64,000 nucleotides of DNA from Apostichopus japonicus (lineage: Eukaryota > Echinodermata > Holothuroidea > Aspidochirotida > Stichopodidae). The notes beneath the pieces are model-generated. The model did no database searches and was not told the origin of the DNA. It was given only the letters and a program-made list of their open reading frames with translations. The stretch covers positions 2,651,214-2,715,213 of the forward strand of contig NC_092567.1 of NCBI RefSeq assembly GCF_037975245.1, read 5' to 3'. Shown in pieces: positions 12,055 through 23,704 of the stretch (the first letter of the stretch is position 1; each line of letters begins with the position of its first letter). The position numbers and the translations under genes are program-made.

Positions 12055-13280
12055 CTGAGTCGGGTACCCGAATACCCGGGTACCCGACTTAACATTCGAG
12101 TACCCGAATCGAAAACACACAAAACGGGTACCCGTTTTTTGAGAGGGGTGCGCGTAATTGCTACGCGATTGCTTTCATGATTTCACGCTTTGATTAATCA
12201 AGACACGCGAATACAGAAGATTAATTCAATGAAATAACTTTCTTGTAAATGTAGATGGCTGTTTTAATTGCTTAATATTTCTAGTTTTAGCCATTGGTAA
12301 TGGTTCTTTTTCCTGTGTGGATAAAATCATTCAACACTGAAAACGAAAATATTATACCGGTAAAAACTAATCAAGATTGAAATATTTAATTCATCGCAAG
12401 AGCAACTGTGTACGTACAATACTATAATACCTCTTCAAAACATAGCACATGCCTTCTAAACAATTGCCGATTTGCAGGTAATTAAAAGTTGTTAACAAGG
12501 CTACGCTTCCGTGTGTGTGCGTGTGTGTGTGTGTGTAAAAAACCGATGTGGTCATAGGCTAGCATGTGGTCGAAGATAGCAGTAATAATAAAGTATTCCA
12601 TAAATAGTTCAGTTCCAGCTAACTGTCTTACAATTTGAGATAACAAGCAGATGGTTAGGCTAGATTTCCCCATTGACTTAGGCTGGTGGTTGGCTACCAT
12701 GTGGTCAAAGATAGCAGCAATAACGAAAGTATTCGGTGAATATTTTAGTACCAGCTAACTGCGACACAATTTGTGGGTTTGTGATTTTTGGCTTCTATGT
12801 GGTCGGTGATTTCTGGTGATTTTACGCAAACGTAGTCTATCGAGTGCACGTATCGTTGTTGTTATCAAGCAGCTAGCCTATCTCTGGTAGTCCATAGCAA
12901 GTGCTTTCCTCTCACAGTTATAGCTACTGTATACGTTCGTGCATATGTAAATATTGGAATTCTCAAAATTGCTATATTTTTTCATTCATTTATTAATAGA
13001 AGGAAATACTGCAAGGATATTAACGGGATGTTAAGATGGATTATAGACGGGATAACAAAACAAATAAAATCGCGACTTTTTATTAAACGTTTATTCCAAA
13101 TGCGATCGTGTATCGATGAATCGCTACACAGTCACAGCCGTAATGTATGTATAATTTCAGTTGAGAGCTGAAATTTATTTACGGCACATCCCGTATTGGC
13201 AATTTTTTACATGCGTGATTTAAAATAAAAAAAAAACTGCGGGAATGGCGCAATCCCGCGGCTAATGCAAACCCTGGATC
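12055..13280. repeat. hAT-like non-autonomous repeat (partial)
   Basis: The left border is a palindrome-rich stretch (GGGTACCCGAATACCCGGGTACCCG and relatives, 12059-12135). The interior (12410-12560) matches 45297-45480 of the hAT-like element at 44550-46308, for example TGCCGATTTGCAG versus TGCCGATTTCCAG, GCTACGCTT, and ATGTGGTCGAAGAT. A TATTCCATAAA-containing unit of about 135 bp is duplicated internally (12557 and 12692). I cannot define both termini. Confidence 0.55.
12511..12537. repeat. (GT)n microsatellite
   Basis: A run of GT dinucleotides with one C interruption. It occupies the position where the 45.4-kb relative has a poly-T run, so the tract has changed identity between copies. 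Confidence 0.85.
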
Positions 13281-15693
13281 GCAGTAAAAGAAACAGTCGG
13301 AAGTATTTTTATGCAAGGTTTTTTTTTCTTTCCATGTCCATTTGTATATTTATTACACATCAAAACATGAAATTCAGTTGTTCATAACAACAGTATATAG
13401 TATTGCTTGAAAACGTATATTTCGGAGATGTAATGTAAGGTGGTATAGTGAGCTGCCATGTATGTACATTTTACATTTTGTTTGACTAGTGACGTATATA
13501 ACATTACAGCAAGACGCACATATACTGTAGCTCTTCAGTAAAATCACCCCCAAGCACACTCCCCCCCCCCCCCCAAAAAAAAGAGATACCATAACAACCA
13601 AGAGTAAATAGCACATGAGCAAGAAGCGCGGTGTGAAGTATTTATACCTGCCCTTCTGCACCCGACCACTCTCGCCTGTATTCGTTTCTTCTTAGTAACA
13701 CATTCGTTTGGCTTTAATTCACTTAAAAGACTACAATGAATCCTATAACGTCTTCATTTTTTTAGACGTATGTAGACAAGATGGTGGACCATACAGTTGA
13801 AAACATTTAAAAAAATACATTAATAATCTGTTCTTTTATTTAGGCGTTGACCGATGAATAAAACTACTTGAATTTTATCTGAATCCCTCTCTTAACCACT
13901 ACTTGCAAGATTATTGGTTACTCTAATATTTGATTTTTCTTGATAACAGTTTAGCATCTCAGCGAAAATCAAACAAAAATGTTAAGTTTAAACTTTGACA
14001 GATAACACGCGGTAAATGGAATAAAGTATACATCGTTACCTCATTAAGTATATAATATCGATGTAACACTATAACGAACGATACACAAAATGTATATTGA
14101 TGACTTGTACATTAAACTAGTACTCATCTACAAAGCATAGCGCCTGCACATTTCGATTGTATGCAGATTAAAAAGCAGACTAAAAATGTAAATTATATAT
14201 TTTTCTTTGATAGTTTATTATGTTATTAAAGGGTGTTTCCGGAAGCTGCATAATTTTTAGATAGGGTTATCAGGAAGAATTTTACTTCAAAATTTAACAA
14301 AACTTTTCTGAGAGCTCAAGCGGGGTCAAGGGGCTTTCTCTGGAATATATTTCAAGCCCTTGTTGGTTCCACGAGGGGAAGCCCCCTGAAGTTTTTGAAT
14401 TTGGTGATATCCCTTGTTCTCTCGTAGCGCGTTTATAGCACTCACACACAAAACAGATAAATTATAGTTAACAGAACAGATAGTAAACAGATAAATTATA
14501 GTTATCTATAATGTATTCCAATCAGGCTGGTGGGGTCCGCTGGACTTTAGCTGCACCCTTTGAAGATATTTTTCGTTCTCTTGAAGAAATTTTGAAACAC
14601 ACATATATTTAGGAGAAGAACTCAATTTTCGGGGTATAGTAGTGTTAGGCACCAGTTGGGGGGGGGGGGGTCAGGGGGCGTAGCTTATGAAAGCTGCTTC
14701 ATTTTATTAGCCAAATATTATCCAAATCTGGGGAAATATCTAGACGTAAGGGAGTAACAGACAGGCCGATTCTGTTTTCTTTTCTTTGTTTTTTGTATTA
14801 TAACTCTTACTTTCGTAAGTGTATAAATGAAAAAAATAAAATATTGTTTCAAATTAACATATAGTTCTAAATGCTTTCCCACATATCATTACTCACATTT
14901 TATTTGTACTATTATTTTTTCTAAGCAAATCAAGCATGAATGTTAATGTTCGCCAATACATGTAGATTGTACTCTTTTCCAGCGCCGATCAAGGGGGTGG
15001 TGGGGTGTCTCCCCACCACCCCCCACAACCCCACCACCACGCATTTCAAACTAACTTAAAATAATTAAAACACAATATTGCGGTTACACTTAGATATTGG
15101 ACATAAGTCAAGTCATATAAGTCAATCTATGCCTAAGAAGATATCATTTGAAGTCTAAACTTTCCTTATTTTGGGGAAAACAACAGGTGTGGATGTGTTT
15201 ATATGTGTGTGTTTAAATGCGTTTGTCTAACAGAGGGGGGATGTTGACAGACCCCGAGGGGCACAAAATAACTCCAAAACCTTACACAATCATTGTCACT
15301 GTGTAATTTAGATGTTCAAAGTGTATGATACCACTACGTTTTGGAAGAGATTCAAATCATTGTTGGGATGGCTACTCACAAAACATCTTATAGTGCAGTG
15401 ATCTCGAAGGGGCGAAATGAAAGGAACATGACTTATCTCTTAAATCAACCCATCGTAGCAATATTAAGTGTTGTTACATTTCTATTATTCAGTTCGTTGT
15501 TTACTATCACAAGACTTAGTTTTAGGTGTCTCCTTCATATAAACTGGCAATCATGTGTTGCTGATTCATTACTCTATTGTATGTGAATCAACAACAATCA
15601 ACAAGTCAAAAGAAATTTACATAGTTGGTAAAAGCCTTTAATTAATTGTAAGATATTTTAAGTGTGTCCATTATGACGTCATTGTGACAATAC
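13281..15693. other. Non-coding spacer with C/G tracts
   Basis: No supported exon. It contains a C14 run (13561-13574), a G-run near 14661 followed by TCAGGGGGCGTAGC (probably an element end), and the G/C hairpin at 14993-15023. Confidence 0.4.
14993..15023. repeat. Perfect 13-bp G/C inverted repeat
   Basis: GGGGGTGGTGGGG (14993-15005) is followed by the 5-nt spacer TGTCT and then its exact complement (15011-15023). This could form a very stable hairpin, or act as a G-quadruplex/i-motif donor. A trinucleotide-like CCACCACCAC tail follows. Confidence 0.85.
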
Positions 15694-15770
15694 CTTTCAC
15701 GTTTCTTGATTTCAAGGATGATGGAATGGATCCAATCGGAATAGTGTCTGGCAGATCGTATGTAATAAAC
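15694..15770 (-). CDS. Candidate 77-nt exon of the NLR-like gene
   Basis: A CTTCTCTCCATAG acceptor and a GTGAAAG|GTATTG donor frame 77 nt on the minus strand. Two frames are open. Entered in phase 2, as the LRR exon at 23537-23704 requires, it reads FITYDLPDTIPIGSIPSSLK onward and exits in phase 1, which the exon at 10813-10874 requires. Entered in phase 0 it would read VYYIRSARHYSDWIHSIILE, superficially like the C-terminal YxxWI helix of a trypsin-family protease, but nothing nearby supports that. Phase continuity favours the first reading. Missing intermediate exons cannot be excluded. Confidence 0.4.
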
Positions 15771-18289
15771 CTATGGAGAGAAGTAGAGTAATCATCGTGT
15801 AAGATGTAGAAGACGTAGAGGAATGTCCTCCTAGTCAGGTTTATTGTTTACTAAATCAATGAAGATAAACAAAGTAAACAACACATAACAAGGAAATTAA
15901 TCACATCAGATTGATCATTATGATCAGAATGAATTATCATCACAAGTATTGTGTTCAAACAATTCTACGAAAAATAAACTAGAATGGAAAGAGTATTGTA
16001 GATAATGATAATAGTTGGAACTGCTGTATGTAAATTGTATGTGGTTGATATTGTGAAATGTATAGCCGTCCACATTATCAGAATTGGCTAAACTATTTAT
16101 ATTTTTACATTATCAATTAAGATAAAGTTGTTCAAACATGTAGAAATACAACATTGTACAGAACAAACGGAGAAATCGAAGTCAATCCTTGCAACAACCG
16201 CTTGCCATTTTTCGTTCGGATCACGTGCTTTATATCGTATGTTATTTTCGGCAAATGTATTGATGATATAATTCGTATTCGTGAATCCTCGCTTTAAATG
16301 AGAACTAAAATGTCTGAGATTGTTAGAGCTCAGTGGTAAGATACGAAATCTAGAAATAATTAACCTTAAAGCTGAACAAATTGTTTCTTAATCTCAAAAG
16401 AGTTTAAGATGCTACAAATTACATATTTCAATGTAATGGCGGGATAACAAACCTACAAAACATACACTAAAACGGAGGAAGAATGTAAGGGAGAGGGGTA
16501 GGAGGGTCGAGGACATAGCAGCATTTTCTACTGGGCGAAACAACTGTTCCTCTCGGGTGATTTCAGTAAAAGGTAAACACAAAATGTTACTATTACATGA
16601 ACAAGACAGGTATACCAAGGATCCTTACCTATTTAAATATTTATTCAATATCAACCTTCAATAATTTTAACAAATTGCACGAGTTATTTCGTCATTGATC
16701 CAAATCCAATTTAATAAATATTATAACATTTTTTTGTGGAGTTGATAAGAGTTTCCCAAACCATTTCACAATCAAATCATCGTATTCAAATATGTTCTCA
16801 ATGAAGAGCTGCATGTGTCCAAAATATCCAACTTACTTCATACCTAGTAATTGTTACAACTTCATGTTCTTATTTTTTATTAAGAATCCCAATAATGCGA
16901 TCTTCGTTGATTCGCAAAAGAAAAGTGTGATTGGAAGGTGGAGGCACAAACACTGAGGTGCAGTGGAGTATGTGACTTTGATTTCACGCAAGAAACCACT
17001 AAACTGTCAAATTATGTGCAACCTCTCAAAATGAATACTCTGAGCATTCCTTTAAACGTAAAGGAATGCACAGAGTAACAAATTCAAGTATTTATTATTT
17101 TCAACAAAAGTTTACTTTATACCGGTACTTTTGAATTACATGTTTTATCATAAATAATATTGTTTGGCCAATTAGCAATTTTTAGAAGTAAGGCACTTGT
17201 TACAAAAATACAACAAGAGGACACTTTAATTACAAAAGTGGGAACTGTTAAGTTTCATAAACAAATGGAGGCCACTTTGCAGGTTTCTCAGAAGAGTAGA
17301 GGAGCATGTGCCCAATCACCCCCCCCCCCCCTCGCCTTATATCTTTCTAAATATGACTCTTTTCATGTGGAGCCTTGAATCTTTGTGGTACCATATGATT
17401 ATTCATTATCATTGTTATAATTGATATGATTGCTGAGTTTGGTGAAATAGATAATTGTTGTTAAAGGAGAAATTCGTTATTCATATCACCCTCCCTTTAC
17501 AATATGGCGACTCATCAAGCCAAGCAGTATTTCCGTCTGTCTCATCTAACCTTTATGCCGAGACTTTAATAATAAAAACCGTACGTATATTATGAAAAGA
17601 ATATTTGACAGCCCTGCTAATATGTTGTTCACTTCAAAATCTAAGAGAAGGAAAATGCGCATATACAAACCTATTGTCTGTAAGAGTCCTTACTACAACA
17701 AGTTGAGTTTATCGAGCTTGAATTGAAATTATCTGGAATTAACCGGTAACAGATAGTGCATAATATCGAATAAATATGTTAAAGTCTAGCTCAGTATCGT
17801 CCTACCTTATACCTGAAATGTACATCTCTATGTAAGACACCACTCTGACCAATGGAAAGAAAATATTAAGGTTACGTACCTTGTATCTCATTAGCATAAT
17901 GAACGCATAGATGCTGCTATTTCTTATGTAAAACGTTTATCTTTACAATCGTTTGTTTTCTGTATCTATCCATTGACTGGTTAAAACAGGCGCTTTCGAA
18001 TATTTCATTAATCTTATATATAATGTTAGGGCTATAGCGGACACAACAACTCAATGTACACATGTAGGCAAAATACTGAAAATAATTGTTGAACTAATGA
18101 TTTATATTGCTATACAGCATTGAAAACTATTCATTAAAGGTTATATTTTAATAAAAGGGTTCTCCCCATTTAGACCCCTCCCAACGGACGCAAGTCATAT
18201 TTGGAGCCCACCCCACACCTCCTTTCTAAAGATAACCAGAATGCAAAATGCATAGAGGTTTCGATGACTTCAATGCAGTAGACTTCTGC
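15771..18289. other. Non-coding, probable intron
   Basis: AT-rich sequence with no supported exon. A short minus-strand open stretch near 17882-17930 (reading RNSSIYAFIMLMRYK before a GTACGT donor) is noted but lacks a good acceptor. Confidence 0.4.
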
Positions 18290-18625
18290 TTGTTAGTATA
18301 TCCAGAACTAGCTGTTACAATAACACTATGACATGATAAACACAGGTCAGTCTACACTACGTGGCTATACACACCTCCATCAAAATTAATAGGGGTCTTG
18401 TACTCAATGTTACGAATCCACACACCAAGTATTAGAGGTATCCACGATTTCTATCGTTACATATGTAAAAGGTTTTTCAGAGTTTGACCTCTGGTGACCT
18501 ATAGCAGATTTGACCTCACAAGCAATAGGATTCTTGTACTCAATATGGCAAATCCATATACCATGTATGAAAAGTATCCATGATTTCTACCATGAGAAAT
18601 CGTGTTGTGAAGGTTTTCAGGCCTC
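18290..18625. repeat. About 145-bp monomer repeat, two units
   Basis: Two head-to-tail units share ATAGGnnTCTTGTACTCAAT, a CACCAAGTATnA-like segment, TATCCAnGATTTCTA and a TTTGACCTCTGGTGACC linker. The AATAGG...CTTGTACTCAAT landmark recurs 146 bp apart (18391 and 18537). The same monomer type occurs at 19240-19530. Confidence 0.75.
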
Positions 18626-19239
18626 GACAAATATTTTTGAAAGTACTCGCTATTTGGCGACCGTGACTAAAAATCTAATCGCCAAATTCCACTCGCCACT
18701 AGGCCTTTGATTGTTGGTCAAGTCTCCAAAGTACAGATCTGCAACATCAATACTTTCTATGAACAAAGGTTAGGCAGTTAGGCAGATGCAAAGCGCTACG
18801 TAATTGCACATTAGAAAGTTATAATTTTTTCACTACGAAATTAAAACCTTTTTACACCAAAAGTAAGTGTCGAACAAAGTAAAACATGACGTAGAATCTT
18901 AAATAAGCAGGTGGGCCTACTGTAGTGTCTCAAACAATTAAAAATACAACATCTGTAAAATACCTACGAAGGTCACAACGAAACTACATCAAACCTGAAA
19001 TAAATAGACGAAAACGTCCAACAGAACTGCTGTATTACAAAATACACCTTTCTGCACACAAAATAAGGCTTCCGAGCGGCAGGTTGAAGCCAATGCAAAT
19101 ATGTTCGTATTTTCAGTTTTAGATTCTACGGATGCTCATAAGCTCATTACCAATTGCCAATAGCCTCATATTCGTATGAGGCGTAACGAGCACGTTATCT
19201 GATAGGCTGGCTGGTGGGAGATACGGTAGCTTATAAAAC

Positions 19240-19560
19240 ATGGTTTCCAAAATGTTACCCCCGATGACCCCAAGCAATGACCTTAGATCTCCACAAGAAA
19301 AACATAGGTTGCTGCTCCTCTGTGTGGTACTCCTATTCACGAAATGTGAGATTGGTCCAAGTTTACCTCCTTGAGATATCGTGTTTACAAGATTTTCAGT
19401 ATTTGGCCCCCAAGTGACCACAAATGACCTCCCCACAAAACAATAGGGTTCTTCTACTCAATGTGGTACCTATATACACCAAATTTTAGATTGGTCCAAG
19501 CTTCCCTACTTGAGATATCGTGTTCACACACACACACACACATGTACGTCCTCAGACAAA
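19240..19560. repeat. About 140-bp monomer repeat, two units, with (CA)n end
   Basis: Two units with AGATTGGTCCAAG..T, CTTGAGATATCGTGTT and AATGACCT landmarks, 139 bp apart (19306 and 19445). The second ends in a (CA)n run at 19526-19542. The family is the same as 18290-18625, about 0.6 kb away, with a further (CA)-rich stretch at 19600-19635. Confidence 0.75.
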
Positions 19561-19659
19561 AGGTGTATAGTGAAATCATCGTCCTTGGAGGTCCGATAAT
19601 ACAAACACACAAACACACACAGACACATACACATTCTCTCCGCCTGCATTAATGCATAC

Positions 19660-20523
19660 GTTACGATTATCATCGAAACCAAAAAAAACCCGTTAATGCT
19701 TGAAGTCAGATTGATGAGCAGTCAAGTGTTCAAACTTGCTTAAATTTACAGGTCAAACACTCTTCACCTTGGTTTTGTTATAAAATTTATCTATAAAACT
19801 ATGTATCGCCGAGTATGTTGTCCTGTATAATGTGTATTACGTCATGTGGCTGAGGTTAAAACAATGTGTAGTGTTGAGATAAGTGAGCGTGTGTATACAT
19901 ACGAAATGGGTCAACAAAGTTGAGAGAAGATAGTGACTTACTTTAATTAGGCATGCATAATTCGGGTCTATGGTTCTTCAACAGTTCAAAACTTCGATCA
20001 TGTCTTACGTAATCGTTGATTTATTGAAAGCAAACAACAGTGTTGAAAAATTGGCAACGCGTTATGTAAACGCTGAAACACCTATAGCCCACCCGTCACG
20101 AAGTGTACACACTTTATCTTGCATTCTTATGCCTAGAGGTCTATGCGTAGAGTATTCATCTTTCTCTTCATGCATTCTGAAAGCGTAGATTCGCGATATT
20201 TAGACACAATTACTTTACATGTTTTCACCCTATTCGCTGCGATTTGACGGGAGTAAAACCCCGGATGTGCGACCGACGGAATACAATAACCCACAGATCT
20301 CTACTAACTGTATTTCCAGGAACATAACCCCTCTCCTTCGGTTTCTTTTCTGTTTTATTTTCCTTTCTTTTTCTTTTTACTTGTCGACCATGTTACTATC
20401 ACAATTTAATTATGTTATGTTTTAATCAGCATATCACCATGATTCATGTAAAACATCGCAAATTATGACGCAATGAATTCATTTCAACAAGTGAATAACT
20501 GCTTCTTCTTTTTTCCTTCTCAG
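19660..20523. other. Non-coding spacer or intron
   Basis: No supported exon. ORFs of 68-72 codons at 19970 and 20219 have no splice context or motifs. The last part is the pyrimidine-rich acceptor of the exon at 20524. Confidence 0.4.
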
Positions 20524-20612
20524 CAACAAAACTAAATGAACCGTGGCCATATTTACTACCTGGATATGACCCTGTCAGTTGTATAAGTGTTATTCTGATT
20601 GTTAACTTGTAG
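20524..20612 (+). CDS. Candidate exon of the plus-strand gene starting at 8.2 kb
   Basis: One of the best acceptors in the window (CTTCTTCTTTTTTCCTTCTCAG) precedes an open frame entered in phase 1. It reads TKLNEPWPYLLPGYDPVSCI, then a hydrophobic SVILIVNL, and stops with TAG at 20610-20612. A donor GTAGGT overlaps the stop (20609), so the exon may instead end at 20608 in phase 2 and continue. Joined to the ATG exon at 8228-8255 it would give a 38-residue peptide, or the N-terminus of a membrane protein whose first membrane helix starts here. Either reading is inference. No nearby AATAAA supports a 3' end. Confidence 0.4.
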
Positions 20613-23536
20613 GTTCATTCATTGTGTACCGGGATAGAAATCTGTACTTCATTTTGTTAGCGTGTGTTAAAACAATAATGTAAACCATTGGAAGACAGTC
20701 TGAGGGCGATGATGACAGCCTTCTAAGCCTTTCTAAATTCGCTAAAAACAGTTAAGTTGCAAATTTGAAATCGATTTCTAGTTGTCGGTATCCATTATAC
20801 ATTTTAAACTTCGATGGAATAATTTAATCACTTTCGCCTGTTCTGTGTAGATAAAAAGAACTAGTGCTGTATATAATTCGATATTTAAAGAGATAAAAGA
20901 TCTCATCAAACGAATCTTAGAGGATCTCAAGTGCTTTGTTTTCTTGCTCGTGTTGTTGTTTGCTTGTTTATGATTTATGGCTGAGAAATATATTAACTTA
21001 GTTGGATAATATTAATATATTTCAGATTTGGTAAGGCGACATGAACCTTCGAAATCCTTTCTCTCTGCTAAACACGAGCAATATTATATCTCCACCGTTT
21101 AACCGTTTAATGAACTTCACAGAACAAAACTGTTCTCCATAAACTAGGCAATTAAGAACCCGCAATGTTTGTAGTCACATATTAGATATGTGAGTTACAT
21201 TAAGGGCTATTCAATTATGTGATAATTAGGCAGACTTCCATATACCAACGAGAAGTACATAAAGGGAAAAAACGAAGAAAGGGAAATAAAACAATCCTTC
21301 TATCAAATTAGTGAGAGGAGCAAGTGAGGGATGTATTAAACAACCAAGGAAATCAAGTTAACTCATTAAAAATATATAAACAAAGAATAATAATGAGAAC
21401 ACGCCGTAATATCACGGCATATGACATACAGTATCACTGAATGGCTGTTAGATATATACGTAACCCGTATTGAATGAAATGATGTATTATTCCCAGCCAC
21501 TGTTAGACACGGACTGACCTACTTATCGTCTGTTTCCATGGTTACGTTGCATGGCAGTGACAACATTCCAGGTGTACACTAGACGCGTGTCTCGTTTATC
21601 TTTCTATTCATTATCTTTAACCCTGGCTCGTGTCATCTATTGTTATGCTAATTAGGTATTTACGGGAGATCCAGGTGTGTCATATTTACTGTCAACTTAT
21701 TTTACTTTAGAAATAAATTGTTTGAATCAATCGTCTGTGCAGAAAACGATTGTAGAAGTAGAGTAGGCCTACTGTGTGTACTAAAACGGTGATGATGTTA
21801 TCGGGTAGAAACGGAATTAATTTGAAGGGCTCCCTAAAAAAGATGATGTGCGAAGCAGGGGGGGGGGGCGAAGGAAGGGGTGGCGGTGGGTACAGATAAG
21901 CTGTCTGAAGGGGAGTGGGGCAGAGGAGGAGAGACTAAAATGACCCAAGAGCACACTGGGATTGGGGTAAAGTATTTAGTCTAGGTAGGGAATAAACATT
22001 CTCTGTTACATATTGTTTTTATATTCAGACCAAACAAATCTCCCGAAGTGTATTATTTCCAGTGATATTTTTCTCCGCGGTTACAGTTATTCCCGGAATG
22101 GCGTTGTTTCACATATAACATACGTTAAGCATCGTTCGTTATCATATATTTCATTTATGTAACTACTCAATAGCTTTTGTCTTTTCTTTCGAGATTTGGG
22201 TGATGCGCGGTGGGGGGGGGGGTGACGGGTGAGACTTAAATATTTTCTTTTTTAGTAACACGTCAGCTGTAAGTTGAAGATGTTACTGATTATATTGTGA
22301 ATTGTAAAGACGGAAAGGAGAAACTTTTACGAGGTTTGATCGGTGAGAGCAAAGAAGGCGAGAGAAGGCGAGAGGAGGCGAGAGGAGGGGTTGGGTGGGT
22401 GGGGGGGGGGGTCTAAAATAACACTACATTGGAACGGACCAAGCAGGGACGTCATGATCGACTCAAGTATGAAATAACATTAATACGAGGAATATTAAAA
22501 TATTCTACAGTTTTTGTTTAAAGTTATCAATTATACAAAGTTGAAGCTCTCGGTTAATTTTGTAAATATTGTTTACAAATTAGGTTAAAATATAAGCATA
22601 AATTATAATTAAGCTTATTTTGTATAACGTCATGTTTCAAACTATAACGAAGAAAGTGATGTAGTTTAAGCGGATTAAATTTGAACCTTTGAATTATCAG
22701 ATATACAAATTTGCCTTTAATCATATTTATGGCAATAAATTTTTTAACTATGTAGTTAACTCAATTGCAATTATATATTTCCTTCTAGTTAAAACTTTTA
22801 TTTTGTTTTAATTAGTTAACTTATTTTGCGTAACTATTTTTTAAATTTTGACAACCAAAACCATGTTATTGGTTGCTTCTTTTGTATGCATATCAGTTTT
22901 GCTAGAGTATCATAATCTGTTTGAGGAGTTCATAACAACAAAGTTATAGGTTATTGCTTTTATTATTGCCATCATTTTACTACTTTAAAATTAGTAACGA
23001 TTTTCAATCTCTTTTGTTTCTTAAATTAATTGTACATAATTGAAATAAACTATTTCGGAGGTTTCAGTCAAAATTAGCAGTTATTCTTTATAAAACTTTA
23101 CTTTATAATATTAATTTTACTCGCTAGAATTATTAAAATCCAATTTCCTTGTCTATATATCTCTTATTTTATCCTAATAAACATTCCTGTAATTCTAAAA
23201 CCTATTTAGTTAAATTTTAACATTAAAATTAACAAAGAACATTTTAAACAACCACCACCCACCCCTGCACCCCTCTATTACCAACACCCTCTTAAAATAT
23301 TCCCTATTTATCCATTATATTTTGTTTTATTAATTATAACATTCTACAGAATTCCAATCACGATGACCTAATTATTGAAATAAATCCAACTAAACTCATT
23401 GAATCCAATCCTTGACATTAAAATACAGCAGACTTTACATTCTCTGTTGTTAGTTTAATATTGATAATTTGTATTATTAAATTAATTCCCTGTTTAACTG
23501 TTATGATGATTCTAGCATCTACACCGGAATACTTAC
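20613..23536. other. Non-coding, AT-rich, with G-runs
   Basis: No supported exon. It contains GA/G-rich low complexity at 21855-21935 and 22205-22225. An 11-bp tandem repeat (AAGGCGAGAG-like, about four units) at 22341-22390 is followed by G-runs. The stretch 22500-23480 is strongly AT-rich. Confidence 0.45.
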
Positions 23537-23704
23537 CACAGCTCCTTCAAGCTTGTACACTGTGAGGAGTAAGACAAGATGGTCGCCAACTCTTCATTAG
23601 TTAGTCTCCTGATGATGTCATAGATCCACAGCTTCTGGAGAGAACTCAGGATAGAGAGAGAGAGACCAGACTTAAGGATAAGGTTCAGACCAGACTCATC
23701 AACT
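23537..23704 (-). CDS. LRR exon (two leucine-rich repeats) of an NLR-like receptor
   Basis: On the minus strand a CTGCTCTCCTAG acceptor and a TG|GTAAGT donor bound exactly 168 nt, which is 2 x 84. It enters and leaves in phase 2, the symmetric modular exon typical of ribonuclease-inhibitor-type LRR domains, where each 28-residue repeat is 84 nt. The translation has LxxLxI spacing (SSLQKLWIYDIIRRLTNEEL) and ends with a new repeat start, TSLKELW. NLR receptors use such repeats for ligand sensing next to a NACHT domain, and a NACHT exon lies on the same strand at 53976-55453. The 30-kb gap, which must hold further exons (phase 0 out, phase 2 in do not join directly), leaves open that this belongs to a neighbouring paralogue. 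Confidence 0.72.

Noticed and set aside
15694-15770. Serine-protease C-terminal exon (YSDWI reading)
   Set aside because: This frame does not link in phase to the LRR exon or the 10.8-kb exon, and no catalytic Ser, His or Asp exon was seen nearby.
17882-17930. Minus-strand RNSSIYAFIMLMRYK before a GTACGT donor, reminiscent of the last helix of a rhodopsin-like receptor
   Set aside because: No acceptor with a pyrimidine tract, an in-frame stop just upstream, and the match is too short.
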